DNA of 64,000 nucleotides from an uncultured Oscillospiraceae bacterium (GTDB lineage Bacteria; Bacillota; Clostridia; Oscillospirales; Ruminococcaceae): positions 10,403-74,402 of the forward strand of contig CAKSWY010000011.1 in NCBI GenBank assembly GCA_934513685.1, in the 5' to 3' direction. Shown here in pieces: positions 49,453 through 58,291 of the stretch. The position numbers and the translations under genes were made by a program. The notes below the pieces were generated by a model, which saw only the letters and a list, made by a program, of their open reading frames with translations, was not told the origin of the DNA and did no database searches. Position 1 is the stretch's first letter; every line of letters begins with the position of its first letter.

Positions 49453-50505
49453 TTACTTTTTGTATACGAACACCCGCTGGATCTGGAAGCTGACAAAGAA
49501 CAGCAGCACGTCCACGGGGATCTTCACCAGCAGCTCGCTGCCGCCGGGAAGCAGGCGGTAGAAGCGGCTCACCAGCAGGGCGCTGATGCACATCTGCACC
49601 ACCGCCAGGCAGAAGTACCGCAGGGCCGCGCCCCGGTGGTCGGCCTTGCTCTTGAACACCACCCGGTAGTTCAGCAGGTAGTTGTAGCAGGCGCTGATGA
49701 CGCGGGCCATCACGGTGGCCCCGACGATGTAGTCAAAGCTTACCCGGCCGCGCAGCAGCCCGCAGAACAGGGTAAAGAAGAGCAGATCCACCACGCTGGA
49801 GGACAGGGAGGAGAACAGGAACTTGCCGAAGATGGCATAGATGCGGATGGAGTCCCGAATGGGATTGAAGTGGCTGGTGCGGTTTTCTTCAATGTAAACC
49901 GTCTTGATGGGCACCTCCACAATGGGCACCTCGGCCTCCTTGGTGTCAATGAGCATATTGGACTCAAACTCGAAGCGCTCGCCCGCCGTGGCCAGCAGGG
50001 TTTTCATAAAGCGGGTGGGAATGGCCCGCAGGCCGGTCTGGGTGTCGGTGATCTTCAGCCCGACCAGCAGCCGGAACATCATGCGGGTGCACTTGTTGCC
50101 GAAGCTGGAGCGGGCAGGAACGTCCGCCTGGTCAAAATCCCGGCAGCCGAGAATCAGGCTGTCCGGATGGTCCAGCAGGGCCTGCATGCACTTGAGAATG
50201 CACTCGGGGGTGTGCTGGCCGTCCGAATCGGCGGTGACACAGCCCGGGGCGTCCGGCCAGGTGAGCAGGCAGTAGTTGAAGGCGTCCTTCAACGCGCGGC
50301 CCTTGCCCAGGTTTACGGCGTGGCGCAGAACGGTGCAGCCCTGCTGCTCGGCCTCGTCGAAGAAATGGCGGTAGTCTGGCCCGCTGCCGTCGTCCACCAG
50401 CACGATGTTTTCAATGCCTGCCTGACGCAGCTGGGCCAGCAGACGGGGAAGCTTCTCATCCGGCTCCAGCGAGGGGATGATGAGGGGAATCTGTTTTACG
50501 TTCAT
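49453..50505 (-). CDS. Bifunctional family 2 glycosyltransferase/GtrA-type flippase-like protein
   Basis: 350 residues. The first 215 are a GT2 domain (PLIIPSLEPDEKLPRLL, VLVDDGSG, TADSDGQHTP with DxD, GLRAIPTRFM). From about 228 there are four membrane helices of the GtrA type (SSVVDLLFFTLFCGLL; RVISACYNYLLNYRVVF). GtrA proteins are linked to moving undecaprenyl-phosphate-sugars across the membrane, so the fusion may both make and flip one lipid-linked sugar. ATG with AAGGAG, 66 bases after the DUF2142 gene. Confidence 0.9.
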   Translation of the reverse strand: MNVKQIPLIIPSLEPDEKLPRLLAQLRQAGIENIVLVDDGSGPDYRHFFDEAEQQGCTVLRHAVNLGKGRALKDAFNYCLLTWPDAPGCVTADSDGQHTPECILKCMQALLDHPDSLILGCRDFDQADVPARSSFGNKCTRMMFRLLVGLKITDTQTGLRAIPTRFMKTLLATAGERFEFESNMLIDTKEAEVPIVEVPIKTVYIEENRTSHFNPIRDSIRIYAIFGKFLFSSLSSSVVDLLFFTLFCGLLRGRVSFDYIVGATVMARVISACYNYLLNYRVVFKSKADHRGAALRYFCLAVVQMCISALLVSRFYRLLPGGSELLVKIPVDVLLFFVSFQIQRVFVYKK

Positions 50506-50571
50506 CGGTTTCTCCTTATTGCAAAGAAGGGGGAACAGGGCGCCGCAGAACGCGGCGGCCTGTGGTTGGGG

Positions 50572-52620
50572 TTATCGGGCCAGAATGGCCAGAAACGCAT
50601 TGAGGAGCACACCCAGGTCGGCCAGCGCAAAGGCCGCACAGAGGGTCTGGTCGCTGCCGGTGCGGGTGAAGTTCACCGGGCGCAGGGCTAGCAGGCCAAG
50701 CGGCAGCGCGGGCAGGAAATACCGCCCCTGCAGGCCGTAAATGGTGGTGTAGTAGGTGGGGGTCCAGGTGATGCACCCGGCCACCGCCAGGGCACAGCAG
50801 CCCAGCGCCAGCAGGCCGCCCCAGCCGCGGCTGAACACGCCCGGCCAGCCGGGTTCGCCCTGCCGCGGAACAACGGCCCAGAACAGAAGCCCGTACAGCA
50901 CCAGCACCCAGCCCCAGGCCAGGTCCAGGCTGTAATAGCTCAGCTTGCCGCCCACCAGCGTTTTAATGTAATGGTCGCCCAGCTCCACGGCGCTGCGCAC
51001 CGCCAGCTGGATGGTCTGGCCCGGGTGGGCCAGAATGTATCCGATGGAATAGCAGATGTTGTCCGGGTTTTCGGCCTTTTCTTCCAGGCCCCACTGGTCG
51101 GCAACCTCCTGCGAGACGGCCTCGGTCTGGGCGGCCAGCTCTTCGGCGCTGTCAGCCCGGGCAAACAGGCCCTGAATGGTGTACCGGGCGCCGCTGAGGG
51201 CGAAGGCCGCCACACATAGGGCCAGAAAACCGGCCTTGACCGCCTTGCTGTTGCGGGGAAGCCGCTGGGCCGGAATGAGCAGGAACAGCGCCGCCAGCGG
51301 GAAATACACCACCTTGGCGGGCACCAGCAGCACGCCGAGAATCGCCAGCGGCACCAGCTGCCGCCAGGTCAGGCGCTCGTGGGGGCCATAGGCGGCGTCC
51401 AGGCAGAGCGCGGTGAAGGCAAAGGCCAGTCCCAGGGTGAGGCAGTCCCGGCTGAAGGAGGCCGCCAGATGAAGGCTCATGGGCAGAAGGCCCGCCGCGG
51501 CGAAAACGCCCTTGCCGAAGGGGGCCTTTTTGACGGCCCAGGCCGTGAGCAGGGCGAAAACCAGCAGATTGGCCAGCCGCCCCAGCAGCAGGGTGGGGGT
51601 GAAGCCCAGCCGCAGCAGAAAGCCCAGTGCCACGGCCGCGCCGCTGACGGTGTACAGCAGGTTGCTGTCGTCCGCCTGCATTTCGCTGTACAGCTCAAAA
51701 TCGCCGGGGGCATCGTTGCTGCGAGTGAGCAGCGTGCCGGTGAATTCCTTCCAGGTGAACACGGTGGTGTTCTGGTCCTGCAGCAGCGGGTCCACATCGG
51801 TGGGACGGCGATAGGTGTCGCACAGGGGCACCGAGTTCAGGGGCAGCCGGCTGGTGAAGGTGGTGGCCACCGAGAAACTCTGGTTGATGTGGAACTGCTC
51901 GTCCGGCGCAGAGTAGGGGGGCAGCACCATGCAGAACACCACGCCCAGTGCCAGCACCAGGCAGAAATACAGCCGATGCAGGGCAAACCCGCGGCCGGCA
52001 AGCCAGAATGCGCCGCACACAATAATTACTAAAAGTAAAACAATGGCAAAGTAATACTTCGAGACAAAGCTGCCCACCCGGTCAACGGTGGCCAGCAGGG
52101 CCAGCGCACCGGGCTGAGAGGCGCCGTCCGCTTCCAGAGCGCCAAAGCCCTCCACCGCATCCTCACTGCGGCCTGCGGTCAGGCGGCCCGCGCCGGTGTA
52201 ATGGGGGGTCAGGGTCACGGTGTAATTCTCCGCGGCCCCGGCGGGGACCGGTGCGTCCAGCCCAAGCACGGTGTACTGCCCGGGAAGAATGGCGCTCATG
52301 TCGCCGGTGCTGCTTGCCAGCAGCTCTCCGGTGGCGGCGTTGGTCAGGGTCAGGGTCAGCTCTCCCTGCGGCTGCTCGCCCGAAAGGCCGAACACAAACC
52401 CCAGCGTGTACAGGGGCTGCTCGGTGGAGAAGGTCTGACTTACGGATTCTTCAATGGGGTCAGTATAGGCGGTGTACTGGTCGTTCAGTTTGGCCGAGAC
52501 GCCCTTGGTCTGGGCAGGCAGAACCTCCACCCACCACAGCACCAGGGCGGCCACCAACAGGCACAGGGCCAGCGCCGCGCAGCCCAGGCTTCGCCGATGG
52601 GCTGCAAAAAATTGTTTCAT
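50572..52620 (-). CDS. DUF2142 family multi-spanning membrane protein
   Basis: 682 residues. One N-terminal helix (about 15-35), an extracellular beta-rich domain (about 40-180), and then about ten membrane helices with a loop containing PPYSAPDEQFHINQ near 245. DUF2142 proteins resemble GT-C type membrane glycosyltransferases, and the acidic loop residues fit that. It is the first gene of the surface-glycan cluster. The ATG at 52620 is chosen from AAGGAGATACGCT upstream; two codons of open frame with another ATG lie earlier but overlap that site. Confidence 0.85.
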   Translation of the reverse strand: MKQFFAAHRRSLGCAALALCLLVAALVLWWVEVLPAQTKGVSAKLNDQYTAYTDPIEESVSQTFSTEQPLYTLGFVFGLSGEQPQGELTLTLTNAATGELLASSTGDMSAILPGQYTVLGLDAPVPAGAAENYTVTLTPHYTGAGRLTAGRSEDAVEGFGALEADGASQPGALALLATVDRVGSFVSKYYFAIVLLLVIIVCGAFWLAGRGFALHRLYFCLVLALGVVFCMVLPPYSAPDEQFHINQSFSVATTFTSRLPLNSVPLCDTYRRPTDVDPLLQDQNTTVFTWKEFTGTLLTRSNDAPGDFELYSEMQADDSNLLYTVSGAAVALGFLLRLGFTPTLLLGRLANLLVFALLTAWAVKKAPFGKGVFAAAGLLPMSLHLAASFSRDCLTLGLAFAFTALCLDAAYGPHERLTWRQLVPLAILGVLLVPAKVVYFPLAALFLLIPAQRLPRNSKAVKAGFLALCVAAFALSGARYTIQGLFARADSAEELAAQTEAVSQEVADQWGLEEKAENPDNICYSIGYILAHPGQTIQLAVRSAVELGDHYIKTLVGGKLSYYSLDLAWGWVLVLYGLLFWAVVPRQGEPGWPGVFSRGWGGLLALGCCALAVAGCITWTPTYYTTIYGLQGRYFLPALPLGLLALRPVNFTRTGSDQTLCAAFALADLGVLLNAFLAILAR

Positions 52621-52656
52621 AGCGTATCTCCTTATGATTGGCAATAGCTAAAGTTT

Positions 52657-52665
52657 AGTATAGCA
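52657..52665 (-). promoter_or_regulatory. Promoter of the glycan cluster
   Basis: Minus strand TGC-TATACT with a weak TTTTCT at 17 bases. It sits about 30 bases before the DUF2142 ATG. Confidence 0.6.
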
Positions 52666-52721
52666 CAAAGAGGGGAAAAAGAAAACGGGAGAGCCGTGCA
52701 TCCGGGTCGAAAAACGGAAAA

Positions 52722-52752
52722 TTGAACAAATGAATAAAAAGTATACTATAAT
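52722..52752 (+). promoter_or_regulatory. Promoter of the 90-residue membrane protein gene
   Basis: TTGAAC (52722-52727), 19-base spacer, TATAAT (52747-52752). Divergent from the glycan cluster. Confidence 0.65.
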
Positions 52753-52790
52753 AAAAAATAAAATTCCATCCTTGAAAGGACGTTGAAAAA

Positions 52791-53063
52791 ATGACCAACA
52801 AACCGGGAAACTGGCGGCAGGGCATCGCCGCATTTTGCAGATGGGGCCTTGTCTGGCTGAGCATCGGGCTGTTCACGCTTTTGGCGGGCATCAACCTGCT
52901 GCGCACGGCGTTTATGGAACGGATTCTTCTGGTGGCACAATGCATTGTTCTGGCGGTATGGGCGCTGCCCTATGGCGCGGCGGGCCTGAATGGGATGGCG
53001 GCGCTTAAAACGCTGGTGCTGAGACTGCGCGGCGGGCAGGAGAAAAAGGCCAACGCAGTCTGA
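52791..53063 (+). CDS. Small two-helix membrane protein
   Basis: 90 residues with two hydrophobic helices (about 18-38 and 44-66) and a basic C-terminal tail (RLRGGQEKK). I do not recognise the family. GAAAGGACG precedes the ATG at a suitable distance, and the gene has its own promoter and terminator, so it is probably real. It lies between the glycan cluster and the rpsF operon and shows no functional link to either. Confidence 0.7.
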   Translation: MTNKPGNWRQGIAAFCRWGLVWLSIGLFTLLAGINLLRTAFMERILLVAQCIVLAVWALPYGAAGLNGMAALKTLVLRLRGGQEKKANAV

Positions 53064-53097
53064 AGTAAATTACGAATGACATGGATTCTTGAAACAA

Positions 53098-53137
53098 GGA
53101 AGGCCCACGGAAAAAGAGCCGCGGGCCTTCTTCTTTT
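53098..53137 (+). terminator. Terminator of the 90-residue membrane protein gene
   Basis: GAAGGCCCACGG pairs with CCGCGGGCCTTC (one mismatch) and is followed by TTCTTTT. Confidence 0.85.
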
Positions 53138-53155
53138 GCAAAAAGGCAAGAACCA

Positions 53156-53196
53156 TAAAAAAACCCGGGCCTGTCCCTTACGGAACAGGCCCGGGT
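53156..53196 (-). terminator. Terminator of rpsF-ssb-rpsR
   Basis: Perfect 12-base arms ACCCGGGCCTGT/ACAGGCCCGGGT; on the minus strand a T-run follows directly. Confidence 0.9.
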
Positions 53197-53224
53197 CAAA
53201 ACGCAATACCGCGCGAAGCGAGGA

Positions 53225-53482
53225 TTAGTCGCTCACGTAGGGCATCAGGGCGACGTGACGGGCGCGCTTGATGGCGACGGTCAGCTCGCGCTGATGGAAC
53301 GCGCAGGTGCCGGTGACGCGGCGGGGAATGATCTTCGCACGCTCGCTCACGTACTTACGCAGACGGGGCACATCCTTGTAGTCGATGTGGTCGATGCGGT
53401 CCACGCAGAAGCTGCAGACCTTCTTGCGGCCACGGCGCATGGGGCGGGCCGGACGGCCGCCTTCAGTTCTCTCAAAAGCCAT
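53225..53482 (-). CDS. rpsR: Ribosomal protein S18 (bS18)
   Basis: 85 residues. KKVCSFCVDRIDHIDYKDV and LRKYVSERAKIIPRRVTGTC (in part) are the S18 core, with a basic N-terminal tail and the conserved end HVALMPYV. It forms a dimer with S6 on the 30S platform. It is the last gene of the rpsF-ssb-rpsR operon, 25 bases after ssb, with AGGAGG upstream. Confidence 0.98.
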   Translation of the reverse strand: MAFERTEGGRPARPMRRGRKKVCSFCVDRIDHIDYKDVPRLRKYVSERAKIIPRRVTGTCAFHQRELTVAIKRARHVALMPYVSD

Positions 53483-53507
53483 GACGGTTACCTCCTGTTA
53501 GATTCTG

Positions 53508-53981
53508 TTAGAAGGGCAGATCCTCGTTGTCGTCGATCACAGCAAAATCATCGTTGCTGCCGGCGGAATAACTGGGCACCGGGTCAGAGACCGGGCGCTG
53601 GCTGCCCATGTTGGAAGGAGCTGCGGGGGCCGGGGCATAGCCGCCGGCGGACTGGTTGTCGCTCTTGTTGCCGACAAAACTCACGTTGTCGCAGTTCAGC
53701 TCGTAGCTGGTGCGCTGAGCGCCGGTCTTATCGGTGTAAGAATCCTGACGCATCCGGCCGCTTACAGCGATCCAGGAACCCTTGTGGAAATACTTGGAGA
53801 CAAACTCGCCGGTGCGGCGGAAGGCCACACAGCTGAAGAAATCAGCCTGGCGCTGCTCGCCCTGACGGACAAAGTCACGGTCAACCGCAATGCGGAAGCG
53901 GCAAAGAACTTCACCGTTCTGCATCTGGCGTACTTCCGGTTCCGCCACCAGGCGGCCCACAAACGCGCATACGTTCAGCAT
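53508..53981 (-). CDS. ssb: Single-stranded DNA-binding protein
   Basis: 157 residues. An OB fold (about 1-108) with NVCAFVGRLVAEPEVRQ, FRIAVDR, FFSCVAFRRTGEFV and GSWIAVSGRMRQDSY is followed by a Pro/Ala/Ser/Gly-rich linker and the acidic tip DDNEDLPF that recruits repair and replication partners. The place between rpsF and rpsR is standard in Firmicutes and points to the main replication SSB. Confidence 0.98.
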   Translation of the reverse strand: MLNVCAFVGRLVAEPEVRQMQNGEVLCRFRIAVDRDFVRQGEQRQADFFSCVAFRRTGEFVSKYFHKGSWIAVSGRMRQDSYTDKTGAQRTSYELNCDNVSFVGNKSDNQSAGGYAPAPAAPSNMGSQRPVSDPVPSYSAGSNDDFAVIDDNEDLPF

Positions 53982-54050
53982 AAGAGCAAAACCTCCCTTG
54001 GCTCAAAGGTAGCACCGGGCAAAACCGGCACTGCTGGAAATCGTGGAGAC

Positions 54051-54335
54051 TTATTCAGCCTCAGCAATGATCATGGAGCGCAGAACGCCGTCAGTGATCT
54101 TGTAGATACGATCCAGCTCGGCGGGGAACTCGGGAGCGGACTGGAACTTAATCACAGTGTAAACGCCCTCGTTCTCGTCGTTGATGGGGTAGGCCAGACG
54201 GCGCTTGCCCCACTCGTCAACAGAATCGATGGTACCGTTCGTCTCGATCAGGGACTTGAACTTGCCAACCAGGTTGGCGGAAGCCTCCTCATCCAGAGCG
54301 GCGCTGGTAATCAGCATGGTCTCATACTTTGCCAT
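54051..54335 (-). CDS. rpsF: Ribosomal protein S6 (bS6)
   Basis: 94 residues with the S6 core KYETMLITSAALDEEA, DEWGKRRLAYPINDENEGVY (in part) and the last strand LDRIYKITDGVLRSMI. It starts after AAAGGAGGTG and heads the operon rpsF-ssb-rpsR. The roughly 75-base leader contains a hairpin GCCACTT/AAGTGGC, which could be part of an S6-S18 feedback site, but this was not matched in detail. Confidence 0.98.
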   Translation of the reverse strand: MAKYETMLITSAALDEEASANLVGKFKSLIETNGTIDSVDEWGKRRLAYPINDENEGVYTVIKFQSAPEFPAELDRIYKITDGVLRSMIIAEAE

Positions 54336-54416
54336 TCTCTGTACACCTCCTTTTGGACTTCAGGCCACTTATGAAAAAGTGGCAAGGATATACTGCCCTT
54401 CGCAGAGCAGCAATTT

Positions 54417-54446
54417 ATTATACCAACACTTCAAGAGAAATGTCAA
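54417..54446 (-). promoter_or_regulatory. Promoter of rpsF-ssb-rpsR
   Basis: Minus strand perfect TTGACA (54441-54446), 18-base spacer, perfect TATAAT (54417-54422). Confidence 0.9.
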
Positions 54447-54509
54447 GGTATCTTTTTGGAAAAATTTGCTTTTAACGCCGGAAAATTTGCGCATCCGGCC
54501 AAAGCCGGC

Positions 54510-56042
54510 TCAAATCTCTTCCAGCCCGGCGGCCTTGGCAAACTTCAGGAAGGCGGCCTGACCGGCTTCGTCGCCCTTGAACACGCCGGCATTTTCCAGC
54601 ACGTGGCTGAACACAAGGCCGATCTCCTTGCGCACGGCCTCTTCGGCGGCCTCGGGGGCCATGGCAGTGCCGTAGGTCTTGACCAGCTGGCCGATCCAGT
54701 CGGCATGAACGGCCAGGGGGCTGCCGGCATCGCGGCTGGTGTCCGGCGCTTCGCCGGTGAGAATGCGGCAGATGGCGGCGCTCTGGTCCTTCAGGCGGCT
54801 GGGCAGGATGGCCAGGCCCATGACCTCGATGAGGCCGATGTTCTCTTTTTTGATGTTGTGGTATTCCTTGTGGGGATGGAAGATGCCATCGGGGTACTCC
54901 TCACTGGTGCGGTTGTTGCGCAGGGCAATGTCCAGAATGTAGCCCTGGGAGGGATCGTAGTGCAGGATGGGGGTGATGGTATTGTGGGGGGTGTCGCCGG
55001 TGTGGGCCAGAATGCCCACGCTCTCATCGCTGTAGTCCCGCCAGGTTTCCAGAATTTCGGTGGCGGCGTCCAGCAGGTGGGCGGGGTTCTCGCTGGCCAG
55101 ACGGATGGTGGACACGGGCCAGTTCAGAATGCCGCCCCGCACATGATGGTATTGGGTGCTGCGCAGGGGCAGGGCCAGCCGGGCCTTCTGCATGGGGAAC
55201 ACGTAGCTGCCACCCTGGAAGTGGCTGTGGCTCAGGATACTGCCGCCCACGATGGGTAGATCGGCGTTGCTGCCGCAGGTGTAATGGGGGAACTGGCGCA
55301 CGAAATCAAAGATTTTTTCCAGCGTGGGACGGTCCATGGCCATGGGGCGGTGCTCATCGCACAGGATGATGCAGTGTTCGTTGAAATAGACATAGGGGCT
55401 GTACTGGAAGTACCAGGGCTCGCCGCACAGGCTCACCGGAATGATGCGGTGGGTCTGCCGGGCGGGGAAGTTCACCCGGCCGGCGTAGCCGATGTTCTCC
55501 TTGCACAGCATGCACTTGGGGTAACCGGCCTGGGGCTGCAGCTTCTCCAGTGCGATGGTCTTGGGGTCCTTCTCGGGCTTGGTCAGGTTGATGGTGATCT
55601 CCAGATCGCCGTACTGGGTGGGGGTGATCCATTTGATGTTCTTGGCGATCTGCGCGGTGCGGATGTAGTTGGAGTCGATGCACAGCTTGTAGAAGTAATT
55701 GGTGGCAGCCTTGGGGCCTTTCTTTTCGTACAGCTTTTTGAAGCGCTTGGCCACCTGTTGGGCGCCAGGCATCATGCAGCCCATGATGCGGGCCTCAAAG
55801 TTCACACGGTAGTTGTTCACCTCGTTGTCGAACAGGCCCTGCTGGGCAGCCAGGTCCAGCAGGTTTTCCAGCAGCTCAGTGGGGTACTGGAATTCCTCCT
55901 GCGGCACCTCGCCCTCATAGGGGGCGTCCAGATGGAACAGATCCAGCAGCTGGTTGCGCGCGACCAGCACGTCCAGCCCTTTGATGAGCTTGTGTTTCTG
56001 GCCGAATTGCAGCAGACGTTCAATTTCATAGGCGGCGTTCAT
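54510..56042 (-). CDS. galT: UDP-glucose-hexose-1-phosphate uridylyltransferase, Gram-positive type
   Basis: 510 residues, as expected for the long GalT2 group. Residues NAAYEIERLLQFGQKHKLI, NYFYKLCIDSNYIRTAQIAKN (in part), CMLCKENIGYAGR near 215 and the HSHFQGG histidine motif near 292 are visible. It exchanges UMP between UDP-glucose and galactose-1-phosphate in the Leloir pathway. galK and galE are not adjacent. The ATG at 56042 follows GGAAGGAGTG; the open frame upstream to 56270 has no ribosome site. galU, which makes its UDP-glucose, is 270 bases upstream but separated by a strong terminator. Confidence 0.95.
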   Translation of the reverse strand: MNAAYEIERLLQFGQKHKLIKGLDVLVARNQLLDLFHLDAPYEGEVPQEEFQYPTELLENLLDLAAQQGLFDNEVNNYRVNFEARIMGCMMPGAQQVAKRFKKLYEKKGPKAATNYFYKLCIDSNYIRTAQIAKNIKWITPTQYGDLEITINLTKPEKDPKTIALEKLQPQAGYPKCMLCKENIGYAGRVNFPARQTHRIIPVSLCGEPWYFQYSPYVYFNEHCIILCDEHRPMAMDRPTLEKIFDFVRQFPHYTCGSNADLPIVGGSILSHSHFQGGSYVFPMQKARLALPLRSTQYHHVRGGILNWPVSTIRLASENPAHLLDAATEILETWRDYSDESVGILAHTGDTPHNTITPILHYDPSQGYILDIALRNNRTSEEYPDGIFHPHKEYHNIKKENIGLIEVMGLAILPSRLKDQSAAICRILTGEAPDTSRDAGSPLAVHADWIGQLVKTYGTAMAPEAAEEAVRKEIGLVFSHVLENAGVFKGDEAGQAAFLKFAKAAGLEEI

Positions 56043-56199
56043 AATGTTGTGCCACTCCTTCCAAAGCAGTCTTGAAAACCATACGCCCGGCGGCCGGCCG
56101 GGCCATACACTCACTGCTTCCAATATAAACGAAAAAGGCGCGGTTTTCCATGGGGATTTCTCCCACTTTTTGCTCTTTTCACCCATGAGGAAACGGCGT

Positions 56200-56257
56200 A
56201 AAACAAAAGGCAGCGCCCATCGCAGCCGCAAAAGCGGCTGGGGATGAGGCACTGCCT
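56200..56257 (-). terminator. Terminator of galU
   Basis: Minus strand AGGCAGTGCC pairs with GGGCGCTGCCT (one wobble) enclosing a second stem AGCCGC/GCGGCT, then TTTTGTTTT. It lies between galU and galT, so galT needs its own promoter, which I could not place with confidence. Confidence 0.88.
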
Positions 56258-56312
56258 GTTTTATGAACAAATGTTGCGCGGTGCGGGGCCGCGGGCAGAA
56301 GGCGGAAAGCCG

Positions 56313-57182
56313 TTACAGGGTAGCGGCCAGCTCCTTCAGGTAGGCACGGAAGGCCTCACCGATCTCGGGGTGCTTCAGGGCGGTTTCCACCTGGGCCTGC
56401 ATGACGCCTAGCTTGTTGCCCATGTCGTAGCGCTTGCCGGTGAAGTCCACGGCGGTCACGCCCTTGGCGCGGGCATACTCGGCCATGGCGTCGGTCAGCT
56501 GGATCTCGCCGCCTGCGCCGGGCTTGGTGTGCTCCAGAATGGGGTAGATTTCCGGGGTGAGCAGCACACGGCCCAGGATGGACAGGTTGGAGAATTCCTG
56601 GCCGGGCTTGGGTTTCTCAATCATGTCGTCCACATAATAGTAGTTGTCCCGGATGGGCTCGGCCTTCAGGGAGCAGTACTTCGACAGGTCGGCCATGGGC
56701 ACATGGTTCACGGCTACGGCGGGGCGGCCGAACTCCTCAAAGGCACGGATCAGCTGGGCGGCCGCGGGGTCCTCGCCCATGATCACGTCGTCGCCGTACA
56801 TGACCACGAAGGGGTCATCGCCGGTGAAGGACTTGGCCATCAGAACGGCGTGGCCAAGGCCGAGGGTCTGCTTCTGGCGCACAAAGAAGATGTTGGCCAG
56901 CCCGGCAATGCCCAGGCAAGTCTCCAGCGCAGCCTCCTTGCCGGGCTTGGCCAGAGCGGCCTCCAGCTCGGGGGCGCGGTCAAAGTGATCCTCGATAATG
57001 TCCTTGTTGCGGCCGATGATAATCAGAATATCCGTGATGCCGGAACGGACAGCCTCCTCCACAATGTACTGAATGGCGGGCTTGTCCACAATGGGCAGCA
57101 TCTCCTTGGGCATGGCCTTGGTGGCGGGCAGCACACGGGTGCCCAGGCCGGCGGCGGGGATAATTGCCTTACGAATCTGCAT
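56313..57182 (-). CDS. galU: UTP-glucose-1-phosphate uridylyltransferase
   Basis: 289 residues. The nucleotidyl signature AIIPAAGLGTRVLPATKAMPKEMLP (in part) opens the protein, with VDKPAIQYIVEEAV, LGLGHAVLMAK and FVVMYGDDVI giving the sugar-nucleotide pocket, and GEIQLTDAM near 220. It makes UDP-glucose for surface glycans, glycolipids and the GalT reaction. ATG with GAAAGGATG upstream, 116 bases from the stop of the preceding gene. Confidence 0.97.
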   Translation of the reverse strand: MQIRKAIIPAAGLGTRVLPATKAMPKEMLPIVDKPAIQYIVEEAVRSGITDILIIIGRNKDIIEDHFDRAPELEAALAKPGKEAALETCLGIAGLANIFFVRQKQTLGLGHAVLMAKSFTGDDPFVVMYGDDVIMGEDPAAAQLIRAFEEFGRPAVAVNHVPMADLSKYCSLKAEPIRDNYYYVDDMIEKPKPGQEFSNLSILGRVLLTPEIYPILEHTKPGAGGEIQLTDAMAEYARAKGVTAVDFTGKRYDMGNKLGVMQAQVETALKHPEIGEAFRAYLKELAATL

Positions 57183-57298
57183 AAAAATGACATCCTTTCA
57201 TAAAAAATGAAGCGGCAAACAGAAACTCAACACGGGCGAGCAGAAAAAACGCCCGCGCGAAACCAAAGAAACTGTCGGAATGGCACCTGCCCGGCGGG

Positions 57299-58231
57299 TC
57301 AGGACATTCCGAGAAACTGGGTGAGCGCCGTCACGTTGGGGCCGAGCAGGTCGGTGAGCAGCCAGCACAGGCCGGAGAAGGCGGCAATGGCAAAGGCCAC
57401 GGCAATGGGGCTGACCCCGCCCTGGGCGCTCAGCGCCAGCTGACGGTCCTCCGCACCGGCGTACTGGGCGGTGATGCGGGCGATCTTCGGCCCGGCGTCC
57501 CGCCGGTACAGGTGGTTGGCCGCCATGGCAAAGCCGATGCGGGCGACGGCGTCCACAAACGAGGCCACATAGGTCAGGGCGGTGAGCGTGCCCACGTTCA
57601 GCCCGGCGAACAGGGGATTTTCCGAAACTGTCAGCAGAATCAGAACGGACGGCAGGTTGCACAGCAGAAACAGCAGGCCGGACGCAATGGCGGGCTTCCA
57701 CATTTTGCGGTAGAAGAAGTAGAGCGGGCCGAACAGCAGCGCGCTCAGGGAGAAGGAAGCTTTGCGGCCGGTGAGGGCCATCTGCTTGAAGCGCAGCAGG
57801 TAGACCGGCGCCGAGGGGCCCATATAGGCCGCCCAGTCCGCCAGAGAAATGCCGTCCAGCTTGTCGTTGGGGTTCAGATAGGGGCCGGTAAAGCTCTGGC
57901 GGCCGCCGCCCAGCGGGGCACCGCAGTTTTCGCAGGTGGCAGCGCCGGGGGCGTTTTTCTGGCCGCACACCCGGCAATAGGTGTCGGTCTCGGCACCGGG
58001 GGCCTGATAGCGGGGCGTGCCCTGCGGTTCCGGCTCCGGCTCGGGGCGCTCCTCCGGAGAGGGCTGCCATTCAAAATCCGGGCCGTGCTGTGCTTCAAAC
58101 TGACAGTGGCCCAGCTTTTCATAACATGCGCGATGGTACGGGGCGCCGCAATCCGGGCAGACGACGATGTCGTCCTCGGGCTTCAGCGGCTGACGGCAGG
58201 CAACACAGTTGCAGCCTTTAAAATTGAACAT
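57299..58231 (-). CDS. RING-like/zinc-ribbon protein with DUF2628-type membrane domain
   Basis: 310 residues. Residues 5-36 form a RING-like cysteine/histidine cluster (C9, C12, C25, C28, H33, C36). A Pro/Glu-rich linker follows, then a CxxC-CxxC zinc ribbon (YCRVCGQ...CENCGA, about 85-105). The second half has about five membrane helices typical of DUF2628-like proteins (LSALLFGPLYFFYRKMWKPA, in part). A prokaryotic RING-family-1 domain joined to a membrane domain is seen in several clostridia; the function is unknown. The ATG at 58231 is chosen from GGAGGATC upstream; open frame continues 5' without a ribosome site. Confidence 0.82.
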   Translation of the reverse strand: MFNFKGCNCVACRQPLKPEDDIVVCPDCGAPYHRACYEKLGHCQFEAQHGPDFEWQPSPEERPEPEPEPQGTPRYQAPGAETDTYCRVCGQKNAPGAATCENCGAPLGGGRQSFTGPYLNPNDKLDGISLADWAAYMGPSAPVYLLRFKQMALTGRKASFSLSALLFGPLYFFYRKMWKPAIASGLLFLLCNLPSVLILLTVSENPLFAGLNVGTLTALTYVASFVDAVARIGFAMAANHLYRRDAGPKIARITAQYAGAEDRQLALSAQGGVSPIAVAFAIAAFSGLCWLLTDLLGPNVTALTQFLGMS

Positions 58232-58285
58232 GAATGATCCTCCGAATGGTTGCTGCACCGGGGTTCCGGTACAGAGATTATGGCT

Positions 58286-58291
58286 ATTATA
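58286..58291 (-). promoter_or_regulatory. -10 box of the RING/zinc-ribbon gene
   Basis: Minus strand TATAAT about 55 bases before the ATG; the -35 position shows only TTTCCT, a weak match. Confidence 0.5.

Noticed and set aside
56043..56270. Longer galT N-terminus (76 extra codons)
   Set aside because: The extension is Trp/Arg/Pro-rich, lacks a ribosome site, runs into the galU terminator, and family alignment starts at the ATG at 56042.
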